NCBI GenBank assembly: GCA_002702705.1
Contig: PABH01000036.1
Span: 1-64,000, forward strand
DNA: 64,000 bases
Source: Anaerolineaceae bacterium
Lineage (GTDB): Bacteria > Chloroflexota > Anaerolineae > Anaerolineales > Anaerolineaceae
Reading direction: 5' to 3'
A program made the position numbers and the translations under genes. The notes below the pieces were generated by a model. The model was not told where the DNA came from. It made no database searches and worked only from the letters and a program-made list of their open reading frames with translations. Of the stretch, positions 1-9,021 are shown piece after piece. Within the stretch, counting starts at the first letter, position 1, and each line of letters opens with the position of its first letter.

Positions 1-96
1 AAAACAAAGCTTTTAGACCCATTCGGAGCATGGGTTTGGTTTTGTCCATTGGGGTTATACTTCATTGCCAATTTTAGTTTACCAACAGTATCTTAG
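1..96 (+). CDS. C-terminal end of an unidentified protein (partial)
   Basis: Frame 1 is open from the first base to a TAG at 94-96 and gives 31 hydrophobic, aromatic-rich residues (a Phe-Gly-Ala-Trp-Val-Trp stretch, then Cys-Pro-Leu-Gly-Leu-Tyr-Phe-Ile), as expected for the last membrane segment of an integral membrane protein. A second frame is also open here until about position 84, so the frame choice rests on composition only. The perfect inverted repeat at 141-183 downstream fits the 3' end of a plus-strand transcript. The family cannot be named from this fragment. Confidence 0.35.
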   Translation, partial: KTKLLDPFGAWVWFCPLGLYFIANFSLPTVS

Positions 97-140
97 ACAA
101 GTAGGTTGACAAGAATACTAAATATGGCGCAAAGAGAAAA

Positions 141-183
141 TTAGGATCTCAAAAATCGGTTTCAACTATTTTTGAGATCCTAA
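141..183. terminator. Perfect 16-bp inverted repeat, possible terminator
   Basis: Positions 141-156 and 168-183 are exact reverse complements (16 bp) around an 11-nt loop. The outer part is GC-containing (GGATCTC), the inner part A/T. An A/T-rich stretch follows. It lies between the partial upstream gene and the glycosylase gene and could end transcription of the former, but there is no clean U-tract, so it may instead be a protein site or a small repeat element. Confidence 0.5.
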
Positions 184-265
184 TATATTTTCTGTGCTAC
201 TATTTTTATTCTACTGAATGGGGATTAATTTTATATTCGTTGCTACAATTATTATGAGGTGAAAA

Positions 266-952
266 TTGGACACGAGCATTGAAACTCTTGAACAAAATGT
301 AATTCAATGTAATTTATGCCCGCGATTGGTTAGTTGGCGGGAAGAGGTTGCACGAGTTAAACGTAGGGCTTATCGAAATGAAGCATATTGGGGAAAACCA
401 GTGCCTGGATTTGGGGATATTAAAGGTGAGGTATTGGTGGTAGGGTTGGCACCGGGTGCGCATGGATCAAACCGGACTGGGCGAATGTTTACTGGAGATG
501 CTTCCGGAGATTTTTTGTATCCGGCCTTATACCGTGCTGGTTTTGCAAATCAACCCAATTCGGATTATCGAAATGATTCGCTTATATTACAAAATTTATA
601 TATCACCGCCATTTGCCGGTGTGTTCCCCCACAGAACAAACCCACCTCGCAAGAAATTGAGAATTGTTTACCGTATTTACTAAATGAAATGGCATTGATG
701 AAAAACCTGAAAGTGATTGTTGCGTTGGGTGGGCTTGCTTTTAACCAATTAAAAAAGATTGTTAAAAATCAAGGAATCAAGACGGATGACCTTCAGTTTT
801 CGCACAACCAAACCTTTTCAATTGGAGAAGGTTTTCCTGTTCTTGTCACATCCTATCATCCTAGTCGACAAAATACACAAACAGGCAAATTAACTGAAAG
901 GATGTTTGATGAAGTCTGGTCAAATGTGATTCAGATCTTAAAAGAAAAATAG
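266..952 (+). CDS. udgB: Type 5 (UdgB-like) uracil-DNA glycosylase, 4Fe-4S
   Basis: Removes uracil from DNA to start base-excision repair. Visible features are the N-terminal Cys pair (C15, C18) and later cysteines (C117/C119 and C134) that would hold the 4Fe-4S cluster of family 4/5 glycosylases, the motif GLAPGAHGSNRTGR (residues 60-73), which is the family 5 form of motif A with Ala/Gly in place of the Asp/Glu of other families, and HPSRQN at 198-203. At 228 aa it has the normal length. The start is TTG at 266 with GAGGTG just upstream (256-261); the only nearby in-frame ATG runs straight into a stop. The hydrolase gene follows after 8 bp and is probably co-transcribed. Family 5 rather than family 4 is inferred from motif A. 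Confidence 0.88.
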   Translation: MDTSIETLEQNVIQCNLCPRLVSWREEVARVKRRAYRNEAYWGKPVPGFGDIKGEVLVVGLAPGAHGSNRTGRMFTGDASGDFLYPALYRAGFANQPNSDYRNDSLILQNLYITAICRCVPPQNKPTSQEIENCLPYLLNEMALMKNLKVIVALGGLAFNQLKKIVKNQGIKTDDLQFSHNQTFSIGEGFPVLVTSYHPSRQNTQTGKLTERMFDEVWSNVIQILKEK

Positions 953-960
953 GAATTATT

Positions 961-1935
961 ATGGAAAAACGAAAAAAAATAAAAGACTATAATCCATTTC
1001 AAATTGCATTGATCATTTTTGTAGTGCTTGTTTTGGTTGCGCCATTAATTATGCCATTACCTCCGTTAGAAGGAATTCAACCGGTTGAAGAATTAATGTA
1101 CACGGATAGCCAATTTTTAACACTAGATAACATTGATGTTCATTATATTGAGGCAGGAGAAGGGGATGAGACCTTCATTCTCTTGCATGGTTTTGGAGCA
1201 AGTACATACTCATGGCGAAAAATAATGCCTGAATTATCAGATTATGGAAAAGTAATTGCGTATGATCGTCCTGCTTTTGGGCTTACAGAACGAATTATCA
1301 ATGTGAGTACTTATGAATTAAATCCATATTCGTTAGAATATCAGGCAAAACTATTAATTAATTTGATGGATCATAAAGGTATCCAATCCGCTGTTCTTGT
1401 TGGGAACTCGGCAGGTGGGACTGTGGCAATTTATACAGCAAGCCAATACCCTGATCGGGTATCCAAATTGATTCTGGTTGATCCAGCAGTTTTTGCTGGG
1501 GGTGGTATGCCTGGTTGGGTAAAATTTGCTTTTGGTTTACCACAAATTGACCGTCTTGGCCCAGTATTTGTGCGATCAATTCAAGAAAGAGGTTTGGAGT
1601 TGTTAAAGTTAGCCTGGTATGATGAACAGAAAATCACAGAAGAGGATTTAGCCAATTATCAACTTCCGTTAAAAATGGAAAATTGGGATATCGGTTTATG
1701 GGAATATACAAAGGTGAACGGAAATTCAAATATGGAATCTTATTTATCAGGTTTAAATCTACCGGTATTGGTAATTAGCGGTAAAGAAGATCGTTTGATC
1801 CCTGTAGAAGACAGTATTCAAGCTGCTGAACAGATCCCAAATGCCAGTATATCCATTCTTGCTTCTTGTGGTCATGTTCCACAAGAAGAGTGTCCACAAA
1901 AATTTATGGCTGAGGTCAGTAAGTTTATTCAATGA
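961..1935 (+). CDS. Membrane-anchored alpha/beta-fold hydrolase
   Basis: A serine hydrolase of the alpha/beta fold with unknown substrate. Residues 14-33 form one hydrophobic segment after a Lys/Arg-rich start, so the catalytic domain is probably anchored and faces outward. HGFG at 76-79 is the oxyanion region. GNSAGG places the nucleophile at Ser150, and Asp277 (GKEDRLIP) and His305 (CGHVP) complete the triad. A lid-like insertion lies between about 185 and 245. Length 324 aa is typical. It sits 8 bp after the glycosylase gene and 12 bp before the selenoprotein gene, so the three look like one operon, though no functional link is evident. Similar sequences are often annotated as haloperoxidase or epoxide hydrolase, which cannot be decided here. 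Confidence 0.85.
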   Translation: MEKRKKIKDYNPFQIALIIFVVLVLVAPLIMPLPPLEGIQPVEELMYTDSQFLTLDNIDVHYIEAGEGDETFILLHGFGASTYSWRKIMPELSDYGKVIAYDRPAFGLTERIINVSTYELNPYSLEYQAKLLINLMDHKGIQSAVLVGNSAGGTVAIYTASQYPDRVSKLILVDPAVFAGGGMPGWVKFAFGLPQIDRLGPVFVRSIQERGLELLKLAWYDEQKITEEDLANYQLPLKMENWDIGLWEYTKVNGNSNMESYLSGLNLPVLVISGKEDRLIPVEDSIQAAEQIPNASISILASCGHVPQEECPQKFMAEVSKFIQ

Positions 1936-1947
1936 GAGGATGTTATT

Positions 1948-2424
1948 ATGGGAAAAAAATTAATCAAAGAAGGAACTGTTGCACCGGATTTTAAATTGGA
2001 AGATACAAACGATAACCCTGTCCAATTATCCCAGTTTCGTGATAAAAAAATCATAGTTCTGGTTTTTAATCGGGGTTTTTCTTGACCATATTGTAAACAA
2101 CATATGGCGCAGTTGCGTCAAGACTATGAAAAATTTACCGAATTAGGTGCTGAAATACTAACGTTAGGTCCTGATGGTCCGCGGGCGTTCAAGCGTTATT
2201 GGGAAGAGAATGATATTCCTTATATTGGCTTAGCTGATATCAAATCAAAAATTGCAGACTCTTTTTCACAAGAAGTAAACCTTTTTAAATTGGGCAGGAT
2301 GCCTGCCTTGTTTGTTATTGATAAAGAGGGGATTATTCGATACGCACATTATGGGGATTCGATGTCAGATATTCCTGAAAATTCTGAAGTTCTTGAAGTG
2401 ATTAAACAAATAAAATCTGATTAA
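1948..2424 (+). CDS. Peroxiredoxin-like selenoprotein (UGA46 = selenocysteine)
   Basis: An AhpC/TSA-type thioredoxin-fold peroxidase. Reading from ATG 1948 (AGAGGA at 1935-1940, 7 nt spacing) the frame is intact to TAA 2424 except for one TGA at 2083-2085, codon 46. The surrounding protein reads NRGFS-U46-PYC49-KQHMAQLR, where this family normally has a Cys in a RGxxCPYC motif. The part before the TGA carries the family's N-terminal features (GTVAPDFKLED, then IIVLVF), so both halves belong to one 158-aa protein. A hairpin with GU in its loop starts 20 nt after the TGA. Annotation software that treats TGA as stop would report only a fragment from 2104. Co-translational Sec insertion is the best explanation; it needs selA, selB, selC and selD elsewhere in the genome. 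A nonsense mutation is the alternative. Confidence 0.85.
2105..2120 (+). promoter_or_regulatory. Bacterial SECIS-like hairpin
   Basis: Six base pairs (2105-2110 with 2115-2120, including one G-U) close the four-base loop AGUU at 2111-2114. The loop begins 25 nt after the TGA at 2083-2085. This fits the known bacterial SECIS pattern: a small hairpin immediately downstream inside the coding region with a G or GU at the start of the apical loop, which SelB recognises. The hairpin also codes for conserved-looking residues (MAQLRQ), so its structure is compatible with protein function. Confidence 0.65.
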
Positions 2425-2428
2425 ATAA

Positions 2429-2460
2429 AAATCCTCCCTTATTGATTTAAGGGAGGATTT
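2429..2460. terminator. Bidirectional terminator between selenoprotein gene and eno
   Basis: A 13-bp perfect stem (2429-2441 with 2448-2460) around a 6-nt loop, with TCCTCCCTTA as its GC-containing part. It lies between convergent genes. A T-run follows the stem on the minus strand and the plus side ends in TTT, so it can serve both transcripts. Confidence 0.85.
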
Positions 2461-2478
2461 GGTTAATTGAATGGATAA

Positions 2479-3786
<1,308 letters not shown>

Positions 3787-3838
3787 TCATTCTAAAGATT
3801 ACAGAAATTAATCTGTTGTTTTTTTCTATGACCTAACA

Positions 3839-3868
3839 AGTATAACCCTTTTTATCATCTTAAGTGAA
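3839..3868 (-). promoter_or_regulatory. Candidate promoter of eno
   Basis: On the minus strand TTCACT (3863-3868) and TATACT (3839-3844) are separated by 18 bp, about 65 bp before the enolase start. The -10 box is close to consensus and the -35 box is weaker. Confidence 0.45.
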
Positions 3869-3917
3869 AATTTTAAGTAGGGATTGAACGATTTATAAAC
3901 CAAATATGGAACATTAT

Positions 3918-5537
3918 TTACTTTTCGATTTTTAACTTATTTTCCCAGGCAGCTTTAACAAAAGCATTAAATAAAGGATGCGGCCGGTTAGGACGAGATA
4001 AAAATTCAGGATGGAATTGGGTAGCTACCATAAATGGGTGGTCCTTAAGTTCAACAATTTCAACCAATTTTCCATCTGGAGATAAACCAGAGAAACACAT
4101 GCCGTTCTTTTCAAAATCTATCCGGAATTTATTATTAAATTCAAATCGGTGACGATGACGTTCTTCCACCATTTCGGTTTGGTAAGCAGATGCAGCTATA
4201 CTTTTGGGTGTAAGTTTACATGGGTATAACCCTAATCGCATTGTGCCGCCTAAATTGGTTAGATGCTGTTGATCAGGCATTAAATCAATGACAGGATAAT
4301 TGGTTGTCCGGTCAAACTCAGTTGAGTTCGCTGTATCATCGTTATATACGTGACGACCAAATTCAACAACCATTAATTGCATACCAAGGCAAAGTCCAAA
4401 AAATGGTTTTTTATATTCTCGAGCATATCGGGCGGCAGCTATTTTCCCTTCAATTCCTCGACTGCCAAATCCACCAGGTACTAAAATCCCATCCGCTTTT
4501 TCTAAAATTTCCAAAGATTTCCCTTTTTCTAAATCTGTGGAATGTACCCATAATATATTCATATCCAAATTTTGAGATAATGCAGCATGGTTAAGCGCTT
4601 CTCGAACACTCATATAAGCATCATGTAGTTCGACATATTTACCTACCAAGGCGATATTTATCTTTTCCCGTTGGGTATAAATATTATTTACAATCTTTTC
4701 CCATTCTTCCCAATTTGGTTTTTGGCGAGATTTTAATCCCAATCTTGTGAGAATATATTGCCCTACATTTGCTTTTTCGAGCAAGAGAGGAACTTCATAT
4801 AGATTTTTCGCTGTCACCATTGGAATTACAGCATTCCGCTCCACATCACAGGATAATGAAATTTTTTCACACAATTCATCAGCAATTTCAAAATCGGAGC
4901 GTGCGATGATTATATCGGGAGAAATACCGATTGATCGCAATTCTCGAACAGAATGTTGGGTTGGCTTGGTTTTTAGTTCACCGGTAGCTCCAATGGAGGG
5001 CAACCAAGTGACATGAACGTACAATGTGTTTTCTCGTCCTAAATCGCTACGTAACTGGCGGAGGGTTTCTAAAAAGGGCTGGGATTCAATATCACCGACC
5101 GTACCACCCACTTCAACCAAAATGATTTCAGCTTCTGTGGTTTTGGCAACCAAGGCGATGCGGCGTTTGATTTCATTGGTGATGTGGGGAATAACTTGGA
5201 TTGTACCGCCCAAATAATCACCACGACGTTCTTTACTGATGACTTCTGCATAAACTTGCCCGGTAGTGACATTACATACTTTATTTAAACGAATATCAAT
5301 GAATCGTTCATAATGTCCGAGATCCAGATCTGTTTCAGCTCCATCATCGGTCACGAAAACCTCTCCATGTTGGTAAGGGCTCATCGTACCGGGATCGACA
5401 TTGATATATGGATCAAGTTTTTGGACCGCGACCTTAAAACCTCTTTCTTTGAGTAGCCGGCCAACTGCAGCTGCAGTTACCCCTTTTCCCACAGAACTTA
5501 CGACACCGCCAGTAAAAAATATGTATTTTGGAGTCAT
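3918..5537 (-). CDS. pyrG: CTP synthase
   Basis: Makes CTP from UTP with ATP and glutamine. The 539-aa protein has the two expected domains. The synthase domain (about 1-270) has GGVVSSVGKG, DPYINVDPGTMSP and the HYERF region. The class I glutamine amidotransferase domain (about 295-535) has nucleophile Cys383 in GLCLGMQL and the His509/Glu511 pair in HPEFLSRP. ATG 5537 has a good ribosome site (AGGAG). A terminator for the preceding S1 gene lies upstream, so pyrG should have its own promoter. A hairpin followed by a short T-run sits at 5567-5593 just before the start and could be a leader structure. Confidence 0.98.
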   Translation of the reverse strand: MTPKYIFFTGGVVSSVGKGVTAAAVGRLLKERGFKVAVQKLDPYINVDPGTMSPYQHGEVFVTDDGAETDLDLGHYERFIDIRLNKVCNVTTGQVYAEVISKERRGDYLGGTIQVIPHITNEIKRRIALVAKTTEAEIILVEVGGTVGDIESQPFLETLRQLRSDLGRENTLYVHVTWLPSIGATGELKTKPTQHSVRELRSIGISPDIIIARSDFEIADELCEKISLSCDVERNAVIPMVTAKNLYEVPLLLEKANVGQYILTRLGLKSRQKPNWEEWEKIVNNIYTQREKINIALVGKYVELHDAYMSVREALNHAALSQNLDMNILWVHSTDLEKGKSLEILEKADGILVPGGFGSRGIEGKIAAARYAREYKKPFFGLCLGMQLMVVEFGRHVYNDDTANSTEFDRTTNYPVIDLMPDQQHLTNLGGTMRLGLYPCKLTPKSIAASAYQTEMVEERHRHRFEFNNKFRIDFEKNGMCFSGLSPDGKLVEIVELKDHPFMVATQFHPEFLSRPNRPHPLFNAFVKAAWENKLKIEK

Positions 5538-5566
5538 TTTTTCTCCTATTCGTAATTATAAAAGCA

Positions 5567-5593
5567 GGGAGTGTCATTGAAGTGACTCCTCCC
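5567..5593 (-). other. Hairpin in the pyrG upstream region
   Basis: On the minus strand GGGAG and GTCA pair with TGAC and CTCCC around a 6-nt loop, with a small internal loop. TGCTTTTATAAT follows. It resembles a weak intrinsic terminator or attenuator ahead of pyrG. TATAAT at 5555-5560 could equally be the -10 box of a pyrG promoter, in which case the hairpin is upstream of the transcript. Apart from this hairpin and the terminator at 5721-5748, I see no gene in the 346-bp gap 5538-5883. Confidence 0.35.
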
Positions 5594-5720
5594 TACAGGA
5601 AAGCGTTTACTAAGTTAAAAAATGTAACAAATGGTTAATTATTTTTTTCATGTATTTTGCCCGGCTAACTAGGACCATTCGATAGGGAAGTTTACCATAA
5701 TCAAAAAACAACGTAAATAA

Positions 5721-5748
5721 AAAAAGCCCAGGATTTACCTGGACTTTT
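5721..5748 (-). terminator. Terminator of the S1-domain gene
   Basis: On the minus strand a stem AAAAGTCCAGG / CCTGGGCTTTT with one internal mismatch and a 5-nt loop is followed by a T-run. It lies 135 bp after the S1-domain gene stop and separates that gene from pyrG. Confidence 0.7.
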
Positions 5749-5883
5749 ATCCTCGATAATTTTTTCGTAACCTGAGCAAAAGTTTTTTTTTGCAGTACCA
5801 AATAATAATTATGGGAGAGGTTATTCGATGTTGGATCGAGGTGGAGATTTTAATCTCCCCTGGAAGTGACATTCATTTACGAA

Positions 5884-6651
5884 TTATTTCGTATTTGCCT
5901 TTTCCATTGCCGCACGCAAGGCGATTTCCATTGCGGTCGGTTCATCTTCTTTGGTTTCATTGAAATCAAAGTCGATGGAATTAAAGTCGCTTCCTGATTT
6001 TTTCTTTGTTTTTCGTTCTTTCTTTTTGCGAGTGGGTTTCTCTTTTCTTTCGAACACAGAAGGATCACTTACAAAGGAGGAAGGAACGTTTTTCTCTTGT
6101 ACTTCTTCTTTTTCAGGTTCTGGTTGTAAAGCTTTCACTGATAATTTAATCTGTTTTTTCTTACGATTAAAATCAATTACTTCAGCTTCAATTTCGTCAC
6201 CTTCATTAACCACTTCAGAAGGGGTGCGAACATATCCATGTGCTAACTCACTGATGTGAATTAATCCTGGTCGTTCTGCACCGATTTCGACAAATGCGCC
6301 GAAAGTTTCCAAACGGACGACTGTGCCTTTGACAACGAGACCTTTCTTGATCTCACGCCATTCAAGGTCCAAGGGTTTGATCATGGTCAATTCGATACGT
6401 TGATCACGTACGCGTTTGATCCATACTTCAATTTCCTGACCTTCATCCAGAACGTCGGTGACAGACAATATAGGTTCATTGGAGTTTTCAAGAACCATTT
6501 GTGAAACGTGCAGCATACCCGGTTTTTCGGCGTTGATATCAATAGCAGCGCCTGCTAAACTGGTTTTGAGCACCTTTCCAGTAAACTTCATTTTTTGTTT
6601 TAACTCTGATATTGGCAAGCGGGTGCTTTCCGCTGTCGCATTTTGTTCCAT
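5884..6651 (-). CDS. Two-S1-domain RNA-binding protein
   Basis: A 255-aa protein related to ribosomal protein S1. Two OB-fold S1 repeats are visible at about 21-93 (KFTGKVLKTSLAGAAIDI...GMLHVSQM) and 102-173 (VKGTVVRLETFGAFVEIG...GLIHISEL). The second is the more canonical. A Lys-rich, low-complexity tail (about 195-235) could add nonspecific RNA contacts. I chose ATG 6651 because GGGAGAG precedes it at a good distance; the longer frame to 6717 has no ribosome site and overlaps the upstream terminator region. Probable role is mRNA binding in translation or RNA metabolism. It is shorter than true S1 (four to six repeats), so whether it replaces S1 on the ribosome is open. Confidence 0.85.
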   Translation of the reverse strand: MEQNATAESTRLPISELKQKMKFTGKVLKTSLAGAAIDINAEKPGMLHVSQMVLENSNEPILSVTDVLDEGQEIEVWIKRVRDQRIELTMIKPLDLEWREIKKGLVVKGTVVRLETFGAFVEIGAERPGLIHISELAHGYVRTPSEVVNEGDEIEAEVIDFNRKKKQIKLSVKALQPEPEKEEVQEKNVPSSFVSDPSVFERKEKPTRKKKERKTKKKSGSDFNSIDFDFNETKEDEPTAMEIALRAAMEKANTK

Positions 6652-6720
6652 TAAACACTCTCCCAAGATAATTTTCCAGCGGGGATTGATTATAATACCC
6701 GTAACCGGAACTGTCAAACA

Positions 6721-6760
6721 TTAAATGAAAAAGCTGGTTTTTACCAGCCTTTTCATTTAA
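6721..6760 (-). terminator. Terminator of the S41 protease operon
   Basis: A 15-bp stem with one mismatch (TTAAATGAAAA.GCTGG against CCAGC.TTTTCATTTAA) closes a short loop. On the minus strand it ends in a T-rich arm. It follows the protease stop by 15 bp. Confidence 0.8.
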
Positions 6761-6775
6761 TGGATCAAGCCTTAA

Positions 6776-8032
6776 TTAGTTGCTGGTTTGTTCCAATAAA
6801 AGTTCGATCGCCTTGTCTAATTGTGGATCAATACCTGCATTAAAATCATCTTCGGTGTATTCAACTTCCACATCGGGGGCTAAACCAACCTCATTAATTT
6901 GTCGTTCCAGCGGGGTTAACCACCGTGCGATTGTGACTCTGACCGCACCTTGATCGTCCCTCAATGGAATCCAGTTCTGAACAGAGCCTTTTCCATAACT
7001 CTGTTTTCCCACCAATAAGGCTCTTCCATAATCCTGAATGGCTCCAGCCATAATCTCAGATGCGGATGCAGAACCTTCATTGATTAATACAATTAATGGG
7101 ATATCGGTGGCAATTCCATTTGGTCTGGTTTTATAGGTTGTTCTTGTTCCATCTCCAAATTCCTCATACATTAAAGGACTATCCGAAACAAATTCGGATG
7201 TGACCTCAATGGCTGTATTCAAATAACCACCGCCATTGTTTCTGAGATCTAAAATAATTCCCCTCGGTTCATTCTTCAAGAGATCCTTTAATTGATTTTT
7301 TAAATCGGAATGGGTTTTATCTCCGAAATTTATTAATTGGATATAGGCAATATTATTCTCGATCATTTCGCTAGTGACACTTGGAATCTCTATTTTTTTT
7401 CGAGTGATGGTGACATCAAATGTTTCCATGGTGCTGGGGCGAAGAATGGTCAATGTAACTTGGGTTCCTGCTTCACCTAAAATATCACGAAGGACAATAT
7501 TTCCATCAATTCCGGTTTTATCGTCTCCATCCACTGCGATGACCTGGTCATCTGGCTGTAACCCCGCTTCCTCAGCAGGAGAACCAGGCATGGGACTGAT
7601 AATGGTGACATATTCCCCGTTGACATCTACCCATGCGCCTATCCCATCATATTCACCTTCTAACGGTGTACTTTGTTGTTTAAATAAGTCTGGATCCATA
7701 TAAGAAGTATGCTGATCACCAAGAGATTCGAGCATCCCTTGAATTGCCCCTCGCATCATTTGCGTTTGATCAACTGGTTGATCTACATATTGTTCCTCGA
7801 CAATAGACCAACTTTCCCAAAATGGCTTAAATAATTCTTCCAAACCGGCAGGTGTTGCAGATGATGATTGGAATTCGTTATTTATTATCGGAAGGTTATC
7901 TAAAGGTTGATCCGTATTTTTATTTAAAACAGGGATAAATTGACCTAAAACAAATCCGCCTGAAAATGAGACGATTATAAATATTAAGCCAACAAACCCA
8001 ATGAGTAGAAATTTCCAACTATTTTTTTCCAT
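6776..8032 (-). CDS. S41 carboxyl-terminal processing protease (CtpA family)
   Basis: A membrane-anchored serine protease acting outside the cytoplasmic membrane, trimming protein C-termini. Residues 8-31 are a single hydrophobic anchor. A PDZ domain (about 115-200) precedes the catalytic core with the Ser/Lys dyad: Ser323 in NEGSASASE and Lys348 in SYGKGSVQ, spaced exactly as in CtpA-type enzymes. Length 418 aa is normal. ATG 8032 has GGAGAAG upstream. It is the last gene of a minus-strand operon with the HAD phosphatase and a small membrane protein (22 bp gap to the latter). The substrate is not evident. Confidence 0.93.
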   Translation of the reverse strand: MEKNSWKFLLIGFVGLIFIIVSFSGGFVLGQFIPVLNKNTDQPLDNLPIINNEFQSSSATPAGLEELFKPFWESWSIVEEQYVDQPVDQTQMMRGAIQGMLESLGDQHTSYMDPDLFKQQSTPLEGEYDGIGAWVDVNGEYVTIISPMPGSPAEEAGLQPDDQVIAVDGDDKTGIDGNIVLRDILGEAGTQVTLTILRPSTMETFDVTITRKKIEIPSVTSEMIENNIAYIQLINFGDKTHSDLKNQLKDLLKNEPRGIILDLRNNGGGYLNTAIEVTSEFVSDSPLMYEEFGDGTRTTYKTRPNGIATDIPLIVLINEGSASASEIMAGAIQDYGRALLVGKQSYGKGSVQNWIPLRDDQGAVRVTIARWLTPLERQINEVGLAPDVEVEYTEDDFNAGIDPQLDKAIELLLEQTSN

Positions 8033-8054
8033 AATAAGTACTTCTCCAGTATTT

Positions 8055-8294
8055 TTAATTTTCTTCTTTTGTAGAGGATTCGCGCAGTTTTGCAGTTGCC
8101 TCCGATAATTTTTGTAAATTGATCTTTTCTTCTGCGAATGGGTCTTGGATGGTCTGAATCATTCGGTTAAAAATTAAATCATTTTTGTTTTTCTGTGGTT
8201 TATTTTTTGCAGTAAATAACCAGATATTAATGGAAATCGTAAATATCACTATGAAACCAATAAATACCCAAGCAATTGGTGAAATATTATTCAT
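8055..8294 (-). CDS. Small single-pass membrane protein
   Basis: A 79-aa protein of no recognised family. Residues 6-27 form one transmembrane helix. The rest is charged, with a predicted helical C-terminal part (about 50-75, EEKINLQKLSEATAKLRE). Its ATG overlaps the stop codon of the upstream HAD gene (TAATG), so translation is probably coupled, and the S41 protease follows after 22 bp. Such small membrane proteins are sometimes partners or substrates of the adjacent protease, but nothing in the sequence shows that. Confidence 0.75.
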   Translation of the reverse strand: MNNISPIAWVFIGFIVIFTISINIWLFTAKNKPQKNKNDLIFNRMIQTIQDPFAEEKINLQKLSEATAKLRESSTKEEN

Positions 8295-8947
8295 TAAAAA
8301 CCTTCTTCATGAAAGTAATTTATTATCATTTGATCTATTTCATTAATTGATTTTAATTCTTGCCAGTCTGATTGTTGAACTTGATGTTCGTTGATAAAAA
8401 CAGTTTTCATTCCCAATTGTTGGGCTGTTATAAGGTTATTGAGGCTATCTTCAAACATCATACAATCGGAAGGGGTAGAAATATTTAATTTTTTTAATGC
8501 AATATGGTAAGCGGCTTCCATAGGTTTACAATAGGGTAAAACATCCAAAACATCAACAATTTCGTCTATTTCATCAAGAATCCCTAATTGCTCTAAAACT
8601 CGTTTGGTATGCCAGCGATCTGAATTGGTGAAAATTACTTTACGTTGAGGAAGCTGATTAAGTATATTTTTTAATTCAGGATTCGGTTGGATAAAATTTT
8701 GAATCGGTATTTCATGCACAAATTTTAGATAATCTTCGGGATTAATTTGGTGTAGAGTTTGTAATCCTCGCAATGTTGTGCCATATTCACGATATAATTT
8801 ATCTCTGGCATCACAAACTTCATCTAGTTTATATTGAAGTTTCTGGGTCATAAATAAATCTATTCGTTGGCGAATCAATTCCCACACGCCTGCTGAAGCA
8901 GGATATAAAGTATTATCCAGATCAAAAATTAAAGTTGTTGTTGGCAT
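8294..8947 (-). CDS. HAD-superfamily phosphatase (pyrimidine 5'-nucleotidase type)
   Basis: A cytoplasmic phosphohydrolase with the four HAD motifs: DLDNTLY (nucleophile D9, acid D11), FTNSD for the Thr/Ser motif, KPMEAAYH with the Lys, and MFEDSLNN with the Mg-binding acids. The cap is helical (subclass I). The motif spelling DLDNTLYP is typical of the SDT1/Pyr-5'-nucleotidase branch, hence the suggested nucleotidase role; the true substrate is unknown. GGAGG lies only one base before ATG 8947, unusually tight, and in-frame stops exclude a longer start. It heads the operon with the small membrane protein and the S41 protease, divergent from mutL. Confidence 0.87.
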   Translation of the reverse strand: MPTTTLIFDLDNTLYPASAGVWELIRQRIDLFMTQKLQYKLDEVCDARDKLYREYGTTLRGLQTLHQINPEDYLKFVHEIPIQNFIQPNPELKNILNQLPQRKVIFTNSDRWHTKRVLEQLGILDEIDEIVDVLDVLPYCKPMEAAYHIALKKLNISTPSDCMMFEDSLNNLITAQQLGMKTVFINEHQVQQSDWQELKSINEIDQMIINYFHEEGF

Positions 8948-9021
8948 CCCTCCATTTTACTAGATAATACTTTAAAGCTCTATTTTAAGTAAAATATTTT
9001 GATAATAGATCGGGTGTATCC

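Noticed and set aside
1948-2424. Pseudogene or sequencing error in the peroxiredoxin gene
   Set aside because: The only interruption is a TGA at the catalytic Cys codon with a SECIS-like hairpin after it; there is no frameshift and both halves are well preserved.
5610-5801. Possible 63-aa minus-strand gene between the S1 gene and pyrG
   Set aside because: It runs straight through the terminator at 5721-5748 and shows no ribosome site or protein-like composition.
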